The translations under genes and the position numbers were made by a program. A DNA stretch of 32,246 bases from QHWK01 sp035315685 (lineage in GTDB: Bacteria > Acidobacteriota > Vicinamibacteria > Vicinamibacterales > CAVVIG01), in NCBI GenBank assembly GCA_035315685.1, contig DATFXR010000012.1:1-32246 (forward strand), written 5' to 3'. A model generated the notes under the pieces. The model saw nothing but the letters and a program-made list of their open reading frames with translations. It had not been told where the DNA came from and made no database searches. Numbering within the stretch: position 1 is the first letter of the stretch; the number at the start of each line of letters is the position of its first letter. Shown here in pieces: positions 16,288 through 23,565 of the stretch.

Positions 16288-18159
16288 TCACCCAGACAGG
16301 TACCAGGGCACGTTGATCACGACGATGTCCTCGTCTCCGCGCACGAGCAGGAGGGCCTTCAGCATCGCGGCCCGCTTGTTGTGCAGCAGATGTTCGTACC
16401 AGTGCCGGGCGATCAGTTCCGGAATCAGCACCGCGATCTGTCGATCGGGATGCCGCTGCTTCATGTCGAGGATGTACTCCAGCAGGGGATTGAAGACATG
16501 GCGGTACGGCGATTCGACGACGACGAGTTGAGGCGTCGGCAGCCGGGCCGCCTTCGTCGGCACCTCGACGAGTTCCGGCCACCGCCTCGTCAGATCGTGT
16601 TCGAGTTTGTTGCCGGTGCGGATCTGGACGACGAAGATGTCCGGCGACAGCTTCAGCGCGAAGCGGAGGCCCTTCTGCGACATCTTGTTCCACGCGCTCA
16701 TCGGCAGGATGACGATCGGCGGCTGGATGCCGGTCACGTCGAGCGACTGCGGATTGGCGATCTCCAGCGAGACCCGGTGATAGTGCCGCCGCACGCCGCC
16801 GAACACCGCGAGGAGCAGCGGAATCAGCAGCGCCGTCACCCAGGCGCCCTCGGCGAATTTGGCGACGAGGATGACGACCAGCGTCGCGCCGGTCGCGGCG
16901 GCGCCGATCGCGTTGATGGCGATCTTGCCGGGCGCGGGCGTGCCGCCGGCGCGCAGCCAGTGCGCGACCATGCCAGCCTGCGACAGCGTGAACGCCAGGA
17001 ACGCGCCGACCGCGAACAGCGGAATGAGGCGATCGGTGACGCCGCCGAAGATGATCAGCAGAAACCCCGAGAGCGCAGCCAGCACGTAGATCCCCTGCGA
17101 GTACACGAGCCGCCGTCCGCGCGACGCGAAGACTCTCGGCAGGAAACCGTTCTCGGCGATCAACCGGCACAAACGTGGAAAGTCGGCGAACCCCGTGTTC
17201 GCCGAGAGCGCCAGAACGCTCAGGATGGTGGCGATGCAGATGTAATAGAAGATGCCCCTGCCGACGACCGCCGCGACCAGCTGTGACAGGACGCTTTGAT
17301 AGCCGGCCTGGCCCGGCTCGGTCGCTGCGATGCCGTACGCCTGGCAGAGGTACGCGATGCCGACGAGCAGGAGGGCGAGCATCGCGACGATGGCGGTCAG
17401 CGTGCGTCGCGCGTTGCCGACGGCCGGCTCGGCGAAAACTGGAACGCCGTTGCTGACCGCCTCGACTCCGGTCATCGCGGTGCAGCCGCTCGCAAACGCC
17501 CGCAGCAGCAGCCACAGGCTCACCGCCGCGGTGGCCGTCGGCGGCGCCGCCAGTGCGACGGCCGCAACCGGCCGGCCGCCGCTGAGCAGCGCCTTGATGA
17601 CGCCGATGGCAATCACCGTGAACAGGCACACCACGAACGCATAGGTGGGCAGTGCGAATGCCAGCCCCGACTCGCGAACCCCGCGGAGGTTCACGAGCGT
17701 GATGAACAACAGGATCGCCAGACACAGGGCGAGCGTGTGCGGCTGCAACGCCGGCACGGCCGAGACCAGCGCGCCGACGCCAGCGGAGATCCCGACCGCC
17801 ACCACCAGGACGTAATCGAGGAGCAGCGCCGCCGCGGCCAGCAGGCCGGGAAACACGCCCAGATTTCGCCGCGCGACCGTGAACGATCCGCCGCCGCCCG
17901 GATACGCTCCGATCGTCTGGAAGTACGACGCGTAGACGATCAGCAGAATGGCGACGATGATCGCGCTGATCGGGACGACGTAGCCGATGCCGAGCGCCCC
18001 GAGCGGCAGCAGCAGCGTCATCGCCGCCTCGGGACCGTAGGCGGCGGAACTCAGCGCGTCGAGGCCGAGCATCGGAATGCCGGAGGCGACCCCGACGCGC
18101 TGGCTGCCTTCCTCGTGCGTCGACAGCGGCCGGCCGAGGAGGAAATCGCGAAGGCCCAT
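16288..18159 (-). CDS. KimA-like APC-family potassium transporter
   Basis: 623 residues. About twelve membrane segments occupy residues 25-455 and a soluble C-terminal domain 460-623. The N-terminal motif MLGLDALSSAAYGPEAA places Asp34 and Tyr41 with the same 7-residue spacing as the K+-coordinating Asp and Tyr of Bacillus KimA (YdaO). The unwound-helix GAYPGGGGSFTVA and GVEAVSNGVPVF motifs are typical of this APC branch. The tail (IVILPMSAWNKMSQKGLRFAL, LVVVESPYRHVFNPLLEYI) corresponds to the regulatory cytoplasmic domain, which in KimA is inhibited by cyclic di-AMP. It most likely imports K+ with H+. It lies 76 bases downstream of a porin gene controlled by the kdp-type operator and may share that transcript. 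A hairpin abuts the start codon. Confidence 0.85.
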   Translation of the reverse strand: MGLRDFLLGRPLSTHEEGSQRVGVASGIPMLGLDALSSAAYGPEAAMTLLLPLGALGIGYVVPISAIIVAILLIVYASYFQTIGAYPGGGGSFTVARRNLGVFPGLLAAAALLLDYVLVVAVGISAGVGALVSAVPALQPHTLALCLAILLFITLVNLRGVRESGLAFALPTYAFVVCLFTVIAIGVIKALLSGGRPVAAVALAAPPTATAAVSLWLLLRAFASGCTAMTGVEAVSNGVPVFAEPAVGNARRTLTAIVAMLALLLVGIAYLCQAYGIAATEPGQAGYQSVLSQLVAAVVGRGIFYYICIATILSVLALSANTGFADFPRLCRLIAENGFLPRVFASRGRRLVYSQGIYVLAALSGFLLIIFGGVTDRLIPLFAVGAFLAFTLSQAGMVAHWLRAGGTPAPGKIAINAIGAAATGATLVVILVAKFAEGAWVTALLIPLLLAVFGGVRRHYHRVSLEIANPQSLDVTGIQPPIVILPMSAWNKMSQKGLRFALKLSPDIFVVQIRTGNKLEHDLTRRWPELVEVPTKAARLPTPQLVVVESPYRHVFNPLLEYILDMKQRHPDRQIAVLIPELIARHWYEHLLHNKRAAMLKALLLVRGDEDIVVINVPWYLSG

Positions 18160-18175
18160 CGTGCGTCAGCGCACG
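18160..18175 (-). promoter_or_regulatory. Hairpin abutting the start codon of the KimA-like gene
   Basis: CGTGCG (18160-18165) and CGCACG (18170-18175) form a 6-bp GC-rich stem with a 4-base loop ending directly at the ATG (18159). No Shine-Dalgarno is visible around it. It could occlude initiation or mark translational control. It might also be chance in GC-rich DNA. Confidence 0.35.
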
Positions 18176-18235
18176 AGGATACCCGGAGCGCGCCTCAAGA
18201 TCTGCGAATGGCCACCGATTTTGAAGCGCACCGTT

Positions 18236-19654
18236 TTACAACTTGACGAGCAGGGCGAAGGTGACGCGCTTCTCCGAATTCCGGAGGTCCGGTGCCCAGT
18301 CGGGGACGAGCGATCCCGGCCCGCCCGTGTTGCCACCCGGCGGCGTCACGCCGCCTTCGCCGGCGAAGTAGGGCACGTTCGCATGCCGGTAGTTGTACTC
18401 GCCGCGAAACGTCACGAACTGGCTCGGCATGAAGTCGAACGTCGTCTGCGTGTCCCACGCTTTGAAGGGATCGCCCGGGTTGTAGGTGAAGTACGGCGTA
18501 CCGGAGAAAGCGGTCGCGCCGTTGATGGGCGGCACCAGGACGAGATAGCGGCCCGGGTTGTTGATGGCGCCGCCGCCGAACGTGACCGCGAACCGATCCT
18601 TGTCGAACCACGCGCGGTGGTAGGCCATGAACCCGAGGAAGAACTGCGATGGTGCGTCGACCGTCCCTCCGTTGCAGCTGACGCCGCCACCATATTCGCA
18701 GCCGCCGTCGAATGTAAACGTGATCGCCGCCTTGTCGAAGACTGCGGCCGGCTGGTCGTAGTACTTCCACTGGATGCTGTCGTCGGTGTGGATGCGCTTG
18801 CGATCCGGGTTGCCGAGCGTGTCGGTGCCCCAATAGTTGTTGGCGAGAATTGACAGCGATCCGTTCGGCCGCCACAGCACCTGCCCGCCCACCCCTGGCG
18901 CGTGATTGAACTTGCCGTACGACTGCCAGCCGTTGATCAGCCACGGCTCGATCTTCAGCTTGTCGTTCGGAAAGATCTGCACGCGCATGCCGTTGAAGAA
19001 CCACGGTGTGTTCGACGAGACATACGACGGCTGATACGTCCAGTTGTCGAAGTTGTAGTAACTCCACAGGCCGATGTACGACATGAAGATGCCGGCCTCG
19101 ACGTTGATCCCGTTCAGTGCGTCGAAGTGATAGCCGCCGTAGGCCTCGGAGACGTAGCGATACGCCGTGTTCAGGTCCCACTGACCGCGCCCGGGGCTCG
19201 CGTCGTTGCGCGGCGTCGTCTGCGCGTACATGCCGAACTGCGTCATCACCCGGCCGAGCACGTTGTCGTAGTGAAAGTCGCCGCCGATGCCCAGCTGCGT
19301 GACCTGGAATTCGCCCGATCGGAAGATCTCGCTGGACCCCGAGATGGTGTCGTCGATCGGCTTGTTGAAGCTGTAGGTGAAATTCGTGTCGACACGGAAT
19401 TCGCCGGTGAACACTTTCGAGTCGAGCGGCGATTCCTTCGTCCTGGGATTGCCGCTCAACCAGGTGAAGTCGGCAAACGCGAACGGATCCGGCTTCTTCA
19501 CCGGCTCTGGCTGCGCGGGTTGCTCGGTGGTCGATTCGGCGGCGGTCGGCACCAGCTCCTGCGGCACCGGCTCTTGCGCATGGCCGATGCCGACGATTCC
19601 AACGGTGAGCGCTGCGGTGAGCACGAACAGCACTCGTTTCGAGGCGATGTTCAT
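18236..19654 (-). CDS. Outer-membrane porin, OmpL-like beta-barrel porin-2 family
   Basis: 472 residues from the ATG at 19654; a GTG at 19663 overlaps the predicted -10 and is rejected. The signal peptide is residues 1-27 (ending GIGHAQ). The mature protein has many aromatic-rich strands (FRVDTNFTYSFNKPIDD, GIFMSYIGLWSYYNFDNWTYQPSYV, FVTFRGEYNYRHANVPYF) and the N-terminal GYVSEAYGGYHFD/GINVEAGIF pattern of the 'putative beta-barrel porin-2' family, ending in a barrel strand VTFALLVKL. Such porins pass ions and small solutes. Control by the kdp-type operator suggests a role in cation access to the periplasm (inference). KimA-like gene follows 76 bases later on the same strand. Confidence 0.86.
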   Translation of the reverse strand: MNIASKRVLFVLTAALTVGIVGIGHAQEPVPQELVPTAAESTTEQPAQPEPVKKPDPFAFADFTWLSGNPRTKESPLDSKVFTGEFRVDTNFTYSFNKPIDDTISGSSEIFRSGEFQVTQLGIGGDFHYDNVLGRVMTQFGMYAQTTPRNDASPGRGQWDLNTAYRYVSEAYGGYHFDALNGINVEAGIFMSYIGLWSYYNFDNWTYQPSYVSSNTPWFFNGMRVQIFPNDKLKIEPWLINGWQSYGKFNHAPGVGGQVLWRPNGSLSILANNYWGTDTLGNPDRKRIHTDDSIQWKYYDQPAAVFDKAAITFTFDGGCEYGGGVSCNGGTVDAPSQFFLGFMAYHRAWFDKDRFAVTFGGGAINNPGRYLVLVPPINGATAFSGTPYFTYNPGDPFKAWDTQTTFDFMPSQFVTFRGEYNYRHANVPYFAGEGGVTPPGGNTGGPGSLVPDWAPDLRNSEKRVTFALLVKL

Positions 19655-19661
19655 GTGATCC

Positions 19662-19694
19662 ACCGTAGCGGCCGCGTCATTAAGAAGTCCTTAG
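19662..19694 (-). promoter_or_regulatory. kdp-type operator/promoter 2 (first porin, perhaps also KimA-like gene)
   Basis: Minus strand: unit 1 CTAAGGACTTC (19694-19684), unit 2 TTAATGACGCG (19683-19673), -10 TACGGT (19667-19662) starting 16 bases after the start of unit 2. The 19-bp core is identical to site 1, and CTACG recurs in the -10. The ATG at 19654 lies 8 bases after the -10, so the mRNA should be leaderless or nearly so. Confidence 0.75.
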
Positions 19695-19714
19695 CCGCAG
19701 CTAAGGATTTCCCG

Positions 19715-21049
19715 TCACCACGCCTGCCGTTTGTTTCCCCACCACCAGACGAGACCGAGCGTCGCCGTCTGTTGATCGTCCTTGACGCTGCCGGCGGTGT
19801 CGGTCAGGAAGAAGGGCGTATCGGAGAAGTCACGCCGCCACTCGGCGCGGATCAGGAAACCGTCCGCGGCCGGGCGATAGTCGTAGGTGACAGTCGTCTC
19901 TTTCAGCGACTGCGTGACGCCGCTGAACAGTCCGCCGTGATCGCGCATGAATTCCGCGCGTCCTGCAAGGGCCGTCTTGTCCGTCAACTGCCGCTTCGCG
20001 TAGACGGCGCCGCCGTAGACGCGAGAATCGGCCGCCGGCGGCTGGCTGCGGCTGAGCACCCAGTCACCTTCCACGCCGATCGTGGTACGCGGGGATGCCT
20101 GCCACGTCGCATAGGTGTCGAAGATGTGGAGTTTGCCGGGAAAATACGGAACGACAGGCGTGATGGACAGGCCAGGTTGCGTCGGGATGGTGGGCAGGCC
20201 CGGATTGAGCGCCGGCTCGACGTCACGATGCTCCTGGCCCAGGTAGTACTGCACGCTCCAGGTGACCGACTGCGCCGGCTGCAGCACGACGCCGGCGAGC
20301 TGGTCCTTGAAGTTGTTGAAGGCCTCGGTCTGCTGCGTGCCGTTCGTGATCCAGTAGTTCAGCGCGATGCCGTCGTTGATCTTGTAGTTCACACGCGCGC
20401 CGGTGTGATAGAAGGGCAGGAAGTTGAACCAGTACGATCGCGAGTAGTTGATCTGATCCTTCACGTAGTTGTTCTCGAACCCGAGCGCGCTGGCCCACTT
20501 GCCGAAGTCCAGTGTCAGTCCGCGGCCGACAGGGAAGACGTACGTCCCATACGCCTGAAATATGTTGCGATACACCTGCGGGCGCGGTTCGTTGACGCCG
20601 CTGCCCTGCAGTGTTTCGGTCGCCTGGCCGTACTGGAGGTCGAGCCGGCCGCCAAGCCGGCGGCCGGCATCGAGATTGGGCGGCGATTCGACGATCAGGT
20701 TGGCCTGGTTCAGCGAGAAGTTGTTGCTCGTCACGTCGTAGGCACGCAGCAGGTTGACCCGCCCGATCGGCTGGTTGAAGTTGTAGTCATAGTAGGTGTC
20801 CAGCGCAGCGCCGAACTGCAGGCCGTGCAGCGAATCGTCGGCGATCAACTGGTCGCGGCTGACCGTCGCCTGCGGCGCGGCTGGCCGTCTCTCGTCCACG
20901 AGCGCCTTCAGCTCGGCGAGCTGCTGCTCGAGCACGGCAATCCGTCGCCGGATCTCGGCGTCCCGATCGGTATCCTGAGCTGCAGCCGGCAGCGCCGCGA
21001 GGATCAGCACTCCGGCCGCTGCCAGCGGCGTCGTCAATCGCGTCAGCAT
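19715..21049 (-). CDS. Second outer-membrane porin, OmpL-like beta-barrel porin-2 family, with coiled-coil N-terminus
   Basis: 444 residues. The ATG at 21049 has a strong GAGGAGG site (21056-21062); the frame extends 19 codons further up but that would cross the promoter. Signal peptide 1-24 (LILAALPAAAQ). Residues 31-54 (AEIRRRIAVLEQQLAELKAL) form a short coiled coil, as in trimeric porins that contact peptidoglycan or a periplasmic partner. The barrel follows: LQFGAALDTYYDYNFNQP, DLQYGQATETLQGSGVNEPRP, TYVFPVGRGLTLDFGKWASALGFENNY, GARVNYKINDGIALNYWITNG, and a closing TATLGLVWWWG strand. It is a paralogue of the porin next to it only at fold level. Its own kdp-type operator lies directly upstream. 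Confidence 0.88.
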   Translation of the reverse strand: MLTRLTTPLAAAGVLILAALPAAAQDTDRDAEIRRRIAVLEQQLAELKALVDERRPAAPQATVSRDQLIADDSLHGLQFGAALDTYYDYNFNQPIGRVNLLRAYDVTSNNFSLNQANLIVESPPNLDAGRRLGGRLDLQYGQATETLQGSGVNEPRPQVYRNIFQAYGTYVFPVGRGLTLDFGKWASALGFENNYVKDQINYSRSYWFNFLPFYHTGARVNYKINDGIALNYWITNGTQQTEAFNNFKDQLAGVVLQPAQSVTWSVQYYLGQEHRDVEPALNPGLPTIPTQPGLSITPVVPYFPGKLHIFDTYATWQASPRTTIGVEGDWVLSRSQPPAADSRVYGGAVYAKRQLTDKTALAGRAEFMRDHGGLFSGVTQSLKETTVTYDYRPAADGFLIRAEWRRDFSDTPFFLTDTAGSVKDDQQTATLGLVWWWGNKRQAW

Positions 21050-21066
21050 TCGTGGCCTCCTCAGCG

Positions 21067-21099
21067 AGCGTAGTAAGCTCTCTGTCAAGAAGTCCTTCG
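21067..21099 (-). promoter_or_regulatory. kdp-type operator/promoter 3 (second porin)
   Basis: Minus strand: unit 1 CGAAGGACTTC (21099-21089), unit 2 TTGACAGAGAG (21088-21078), -10 TACGCT (21072-21067) again starting 16 bases after the start of unit 2. Unit 2 differs from sites 1 and 2 after TT. The predicted start near 21060 leaves an 11-base leader that still contains GGAGG. Confidence 0.65.
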
Positions 21100-21150
21100 C
21101 GGGCAATCAGCGATACTCCGGCCGCCGACAGACTACGCGGCGCCGCGGGT

Positions 21151-21180
21151 TTGGATCCACCCTGAGACCTGGCATACGCT
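21151..21180 (+). promoter_or_regulatory. Possible sigma-70-like promoter of the KdpD-like kinase gene
   Basis: TTGGAT (21151-21156) and TACGCT (21175-21180) are separated by 18 bases. The start of transcription would fall about 9 bases before the ATG at 21196. There is no kdp-type operator on this strand, so basal expression of the sensor pair may be constitutive. The assignment rests on weak hexamers. Confidence 0.3.
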
Positions 21181-21195
21181 CGGTGGACGATCACG

Positions 21196-22629
21196 ATGAA
21201 CATGCGTCTGGTGATGACGGGCCGGATCATCGCATCCCTCGCCGCCGTCGCCGCAGTCACCGCCGGGTACGCCGCGTTCGTCCCGGTCAATCCGACCACG
21301 ATTGCGCTGACCTACGTCGTCGTCATCCTCCTCATCGCGACCACCTGGGGCATCGCCGAATCGACGATCGCCTCGTTCGCGGCGATGTTGTGCCTGAACT
21401 TCTTCTTTCTCCCGCCCGTCGGGACGCTGACGATCGCCGATCCACAGAACTGGGTGGCGCTCATCGCCTTCCTCGCGACGGCGATCGTCGCCAGCCAGCT
21501 CTCCGGCCGGGCGCGGGCGCGGAACATCGAGGCGCTCGGCCGGCAGGCCGACCTCGAGCGGCTGTACGCGCTGAGCCGTGCGCTCCTGCTCTCGGAGGGC
21601 GGCGCGTCGCTGCCGGCGGCGATCGCCCGCCACATCGCCGACGCGTTCGCGCTGCAGGGCGTCGGCATCTACGATCAGCGCCGGGACGCCGTCTCGTGGG
21701 CGGGCCGCCTGGACCTCTCGGGGAGCGAGGACAAGCTGCGCGAAGTCGCCCGCCGGGGCGTGGCGATCGTCGAGCCGGGCGGCTTGAAGGTCATCGCCAT
21801 TCAACTGGGCGGCCAGTCGATTGGCAGTGTGGCGCTCCTGCACGCCGACCTGAGTGATACGGTCCTGCATTCGATCGCCAACCTCGCGGCGATCGGCCTC
21901 GAGCGGGCACGCGGCGAAGAGGCAACGGCCCGCGCTGAAGCGGCGCGGCACAGCAGCGAGCTGCGCGCGACGGTGCTCGACGCGCTGGCGCACGAGTTCA
22001 AGACGCCGCTGACCTCGATGAAAGCGGCCGCCAGCAGTCTGCTGACGAGCGCCACCGTCAGCGCGCGCGACCGCGAGCTGGCGACGATCCTCGACGAGGA
22101 TCTCGACCGGTTCCAGGGCCTCGTCACCGACGCGATCCAGATGCTGCGGATCGACGCCGGCGACTTCGCGGTGCATCGCGAGCGCCACAATCTGCGATCG
22201 ATCATCGATGCGACGCTGCGTCGCTTCGAGCATCAACTCGACGGCCACCAGGTGGTCGAGCAGGTCGGCGGCAATCTGACGGTGGATGCGGATCGCAGCC
22301 TGCTCGAGCTCGCCCTGCGCCAGCTGCTCGACAACGCCCTGAAGTACTCGCCGCCGACGTCGACCATCGAGGTGCAGGCGGAGAGCAACGGCGTCGTCGC
22401 GATCAGTGTCAGGAACTCGGGCTCGACGATTCCAGAGGCGGAGCGCCCGCGCGTGGTGGAGCGGTTCTATCGCGGCTCGCGCGCCCGGAATATTCCGGGC
22501 ACCGGCATGGGGCTGGCGATCGTGCAGCAGATCGCGCGTTCGCATGGCGGGTCGCTGGCGCTCACGTCAACGCCGGAAACCGGCACCGCCTTCACCCTGT
22601 CGCTGCCGCGCGGAGAATCGCACGAATGA
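21196..22629 (+). CDS. KdpD-like sensor histidine kinase, C-terminal half only (DUF4118, GAF-like, HisKA, HATPase)
   Basis: 477 residues; full KdpD is about 900. Four closely packed membrane helices (about 8-100) carry the DUF4118 pattern, including NPTTIALTYVVVILLIATTWG and AMLCLNFFFLPPVGTLTI, which are hallmark KdpD segments. A GAF-like region (120-240) and HisKA with His266 in LAHEFKTPLTSMK follow. The ATPase domain has N box LLDNALKYSP and G2 GTGMGLAIVQ. The G1 box reads RNSGSTIP, with Asn for the usual Asp, a variant known from CusS-like kinases. The N-terminal KdpD ATP-binding sensor and USP domains are missing here. They occur as separate genes at 31363, 30308 and 15422. It overlaps kdpE by ATGA. 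Confidence 0.92.
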   Translation: MNMRLVMTGRIIASLAAVAAVTAGYAAFVPVNPTTIALTYVVVILLIATTWGIAESTIASFAAMLCLNFFFLPPVGTLTIADPQNWVALIAFLATAIVASQLSGRARARNIEALGRQADLERLYALSRALLLSEGGASLPAAIARHIADAFALQGVGIYDQRRDAVSWAGRLDLSGSEDKLREVARRGVAIVEPGGLKVIAIQLGGQSIGSVALLHADLSDTVLHSIANLAAIGLERARGEEATARAEAARHSSELRATVLDALAHEFKTPLTSMKAAASSLLTSATVSARDRELATILDEDLDRFQGLVTDAIQMLRIDAGDFAVHRERHNLRSIIDATLRRFEHQLDGHQVVEQVGGNLTVDADRSLLELALRQLLDNALKYSPPTSTIEVQAESNGVVAISVRNSGSTIPEAERPRVVERFYRGSRARNIPGTGMGLAIVQQIARSHGGSLALTSTPETGTAFTLSLPRGESHE

Positions 22630-23342
22630 GTGCAGGGCGCATCCTCGTCGTCGACGACGATCCGCAGATTCGCCGCGTGATGCGGGTCACGCTCACCGGA
22701 CAGGGCTATGAGGTGGACGACGCGAAGAGCGGCGACGCGGCGCTCGACAAGCTGCGCGACGAGCGGTTCGATCTCGTGCTGCTCGACATGAACATGCCGG
22801 GCATGGACGGCCTCGAAACCTGCCGCGCCATCCGCAGCCAGTCGGACATCGGCATCATCATGCTGACGGTGCGGGATACCGAGGCGGACAAGGTCGAGGC
22901 GCTCGACGCCGGCGCCGACGACTACATCACCAAGCCGTACAACCCGCCCGAGCTGCTGGCGCGCATCCGCGCCGCGCTGCGCCGAACGCCGTCCACGCAG
23001 GCGCCGAGCGGCCGCGTCGCGATTGGCGCGGTGGAGGTCGACTTCGACGCGCGACAGGTGACCGCGAAGGGAAAAACCGTGCGCCTGACGCCGAAGGAGT
23101 TCGAGCTGCTGCGCTATCTGGTCGCGCACGCGAACAAGACGGTGTCGCACCGCGAGCTCCTGCAGGCCGTGTGGGGGCCCGACTACGGCGACCAGGTCGA
23201 CTACCTGCGGGTGTTCGTGAATCAGCTGCGCAAGAAGATCGAGCCCAAGCCGTCCAGCCCGGTACTGCTCCTCACCGAACCGTGGGTCGGCTACCGGCTG
23301 AACATCGCCGGGACCGACTCCACGAGAAATCCTAATAGCTGA
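22626..23342 (+). CDS. kdpE: OmpR-family response regulator KdpE
   Basis: 238 residues. Receiver domain 1-120: acidic pair near Asp10-Asp12, phosphoacceptor Asp54 (VLLDMNMPGMDG), Thr81, Lys103 (ITKPYNPPELLARIRAALRR). A winged-helix DNA-binding domain occupies about 130-230 (VRLTPKEFELLRYLVAHANKTVSHRELLQAVWG, YLRVFVNQLRKKIEPKP, EPWVGYRL), with the KdpE-like KTVSHRELLQAVWGPDYG recognition part. It starts inside the stop of the kinase gene. The kdp operator begins at the base right after its stop codon. In this family the regulator binds tandem half-sites, so it is the prime candidate for binding the four repeats described here. Confidence 0.95.
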   Translation: MSAGRILVVDDDPQIRRVMRVTLTGQGYEVDDAKSGDAALDKLRDERFDLVLLDMNMPGMDGLETCRAIRSQSDIGIIMLTVRDTEADKVEALDAGADDYITKPYNPPELLARIRAALRRTPSTQAPSGRVAIGAVEVDFDARQVTAKGKTVRLTPKEFELLRYLVAHANKTVSHRELLQAVWGPDYGDQVDYLRVFVNQLRKKIEPKPSSPVLLLTEPWVGYRLNIAGTDSTRNPNS

Positions 23343-23375
23343 TTAATGACTTCCTAAGGCCGCGGCTCCTAGAGT
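23343..23375 (+). promoter_or_regulatory. kdp-type operator/promoter 4 (kdpFABC operon)
   Basis: Plus strand: unit 1 TTAATGACTTC (23343-23353), unit 2 CTAAGGCCGCG (23354-23364), -10 TAGAGT (23370-23375) starting 16 bases after the start of unit 2. The two unit types occur in the opposite order to sites 1-3. The last -10 base lies 7 bases before the G of the GTG at 23382, so transcription is predicted to start on the first codon. The site begins immediately after the kdpE stop. Confidence 0.75.
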
Positions 23376-23381
23376 TGGGCC

Positions 23382-23465
23382 GTGCTCGATCTGTTCTACC
23401 TCGCGGTCGGCGCCGGCGGATTCCTCCTGCTGTGGACGATCGCCAAAGCCTGCGATCGCGTGTAG
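23382..23465 (+). CDS. 27-residue single-span membrane peptide upstream of kdpF
   Basis: The frame GTG CTC GAT CTG ... GTG TAG encodes a peptide beginning MLDLFYLAVGAGGF and ending AKACDRV, with one hydrophobic span (about residues 4-20) and a charged C-terminus. It stops 4 bases before the kdpF start and begins at the predicted transcription start of the operon. The shape resembles KdpF (a short peptide that stabilises the KdpFABC complex in the membrane) but the sequence is different. It may be a second KdpF-like subunit or a leader peptide. Codon use (GC at third positions) is like the neighbours. No ribosome site exists, in keeping with a leaderless start. Confidence 0.65.
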   Translation: MLDLFYLAVGAGGFLLLWTIAKACDRV

Positions 23466-23469
23466 CCCC

Positions 23470-23556
23470 ATGTTCGATTACATCGTGTCTGGCATCGTGT
23501 CGGCACTTCTGCTCGTGTATCTCGGGTGGGCGATGTTCAAGCCCGAGCAGTTCTGA
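23470..23556 (+). CDS. kdpF: KdpF, small subunit of the K+-transporting ATPase
   Basis: 28 residues, the normal size. It begins MFDYIVSGIVSALLLVYL and ends WAMFKPEQF, closely following the KdpF pattern (one transmembrane helix, then 'L.(R/K)PE.F'). KdpF sits at the lipid-facing side of KdpA and stabilises the KdpFABC complex. It lies 4 bases after the upstream peptide gene and 9 bases before kdpA. Confidence 0.92.
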   Translation: MFDYIVSGIVSALLLVYLGWAMFKPEQF

Positions 23557-23565
23557 GGCGCGTCG

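Noticed and set aside
18902..21073. 723-residue plus-strand open frame opposite the two porins
   Set aside because: It crosses two clear minus-strand porin genes and their promoters, and its composition is that of an antisense frame.
22390..22430. KdpD-like kinase judged inactive because its G1 box reads RNSGSTIP
   Set aside because: Asn-x-Gly variants of the G1 box occur in active CusS-type kinases, and N and G2 boxes are intact here.
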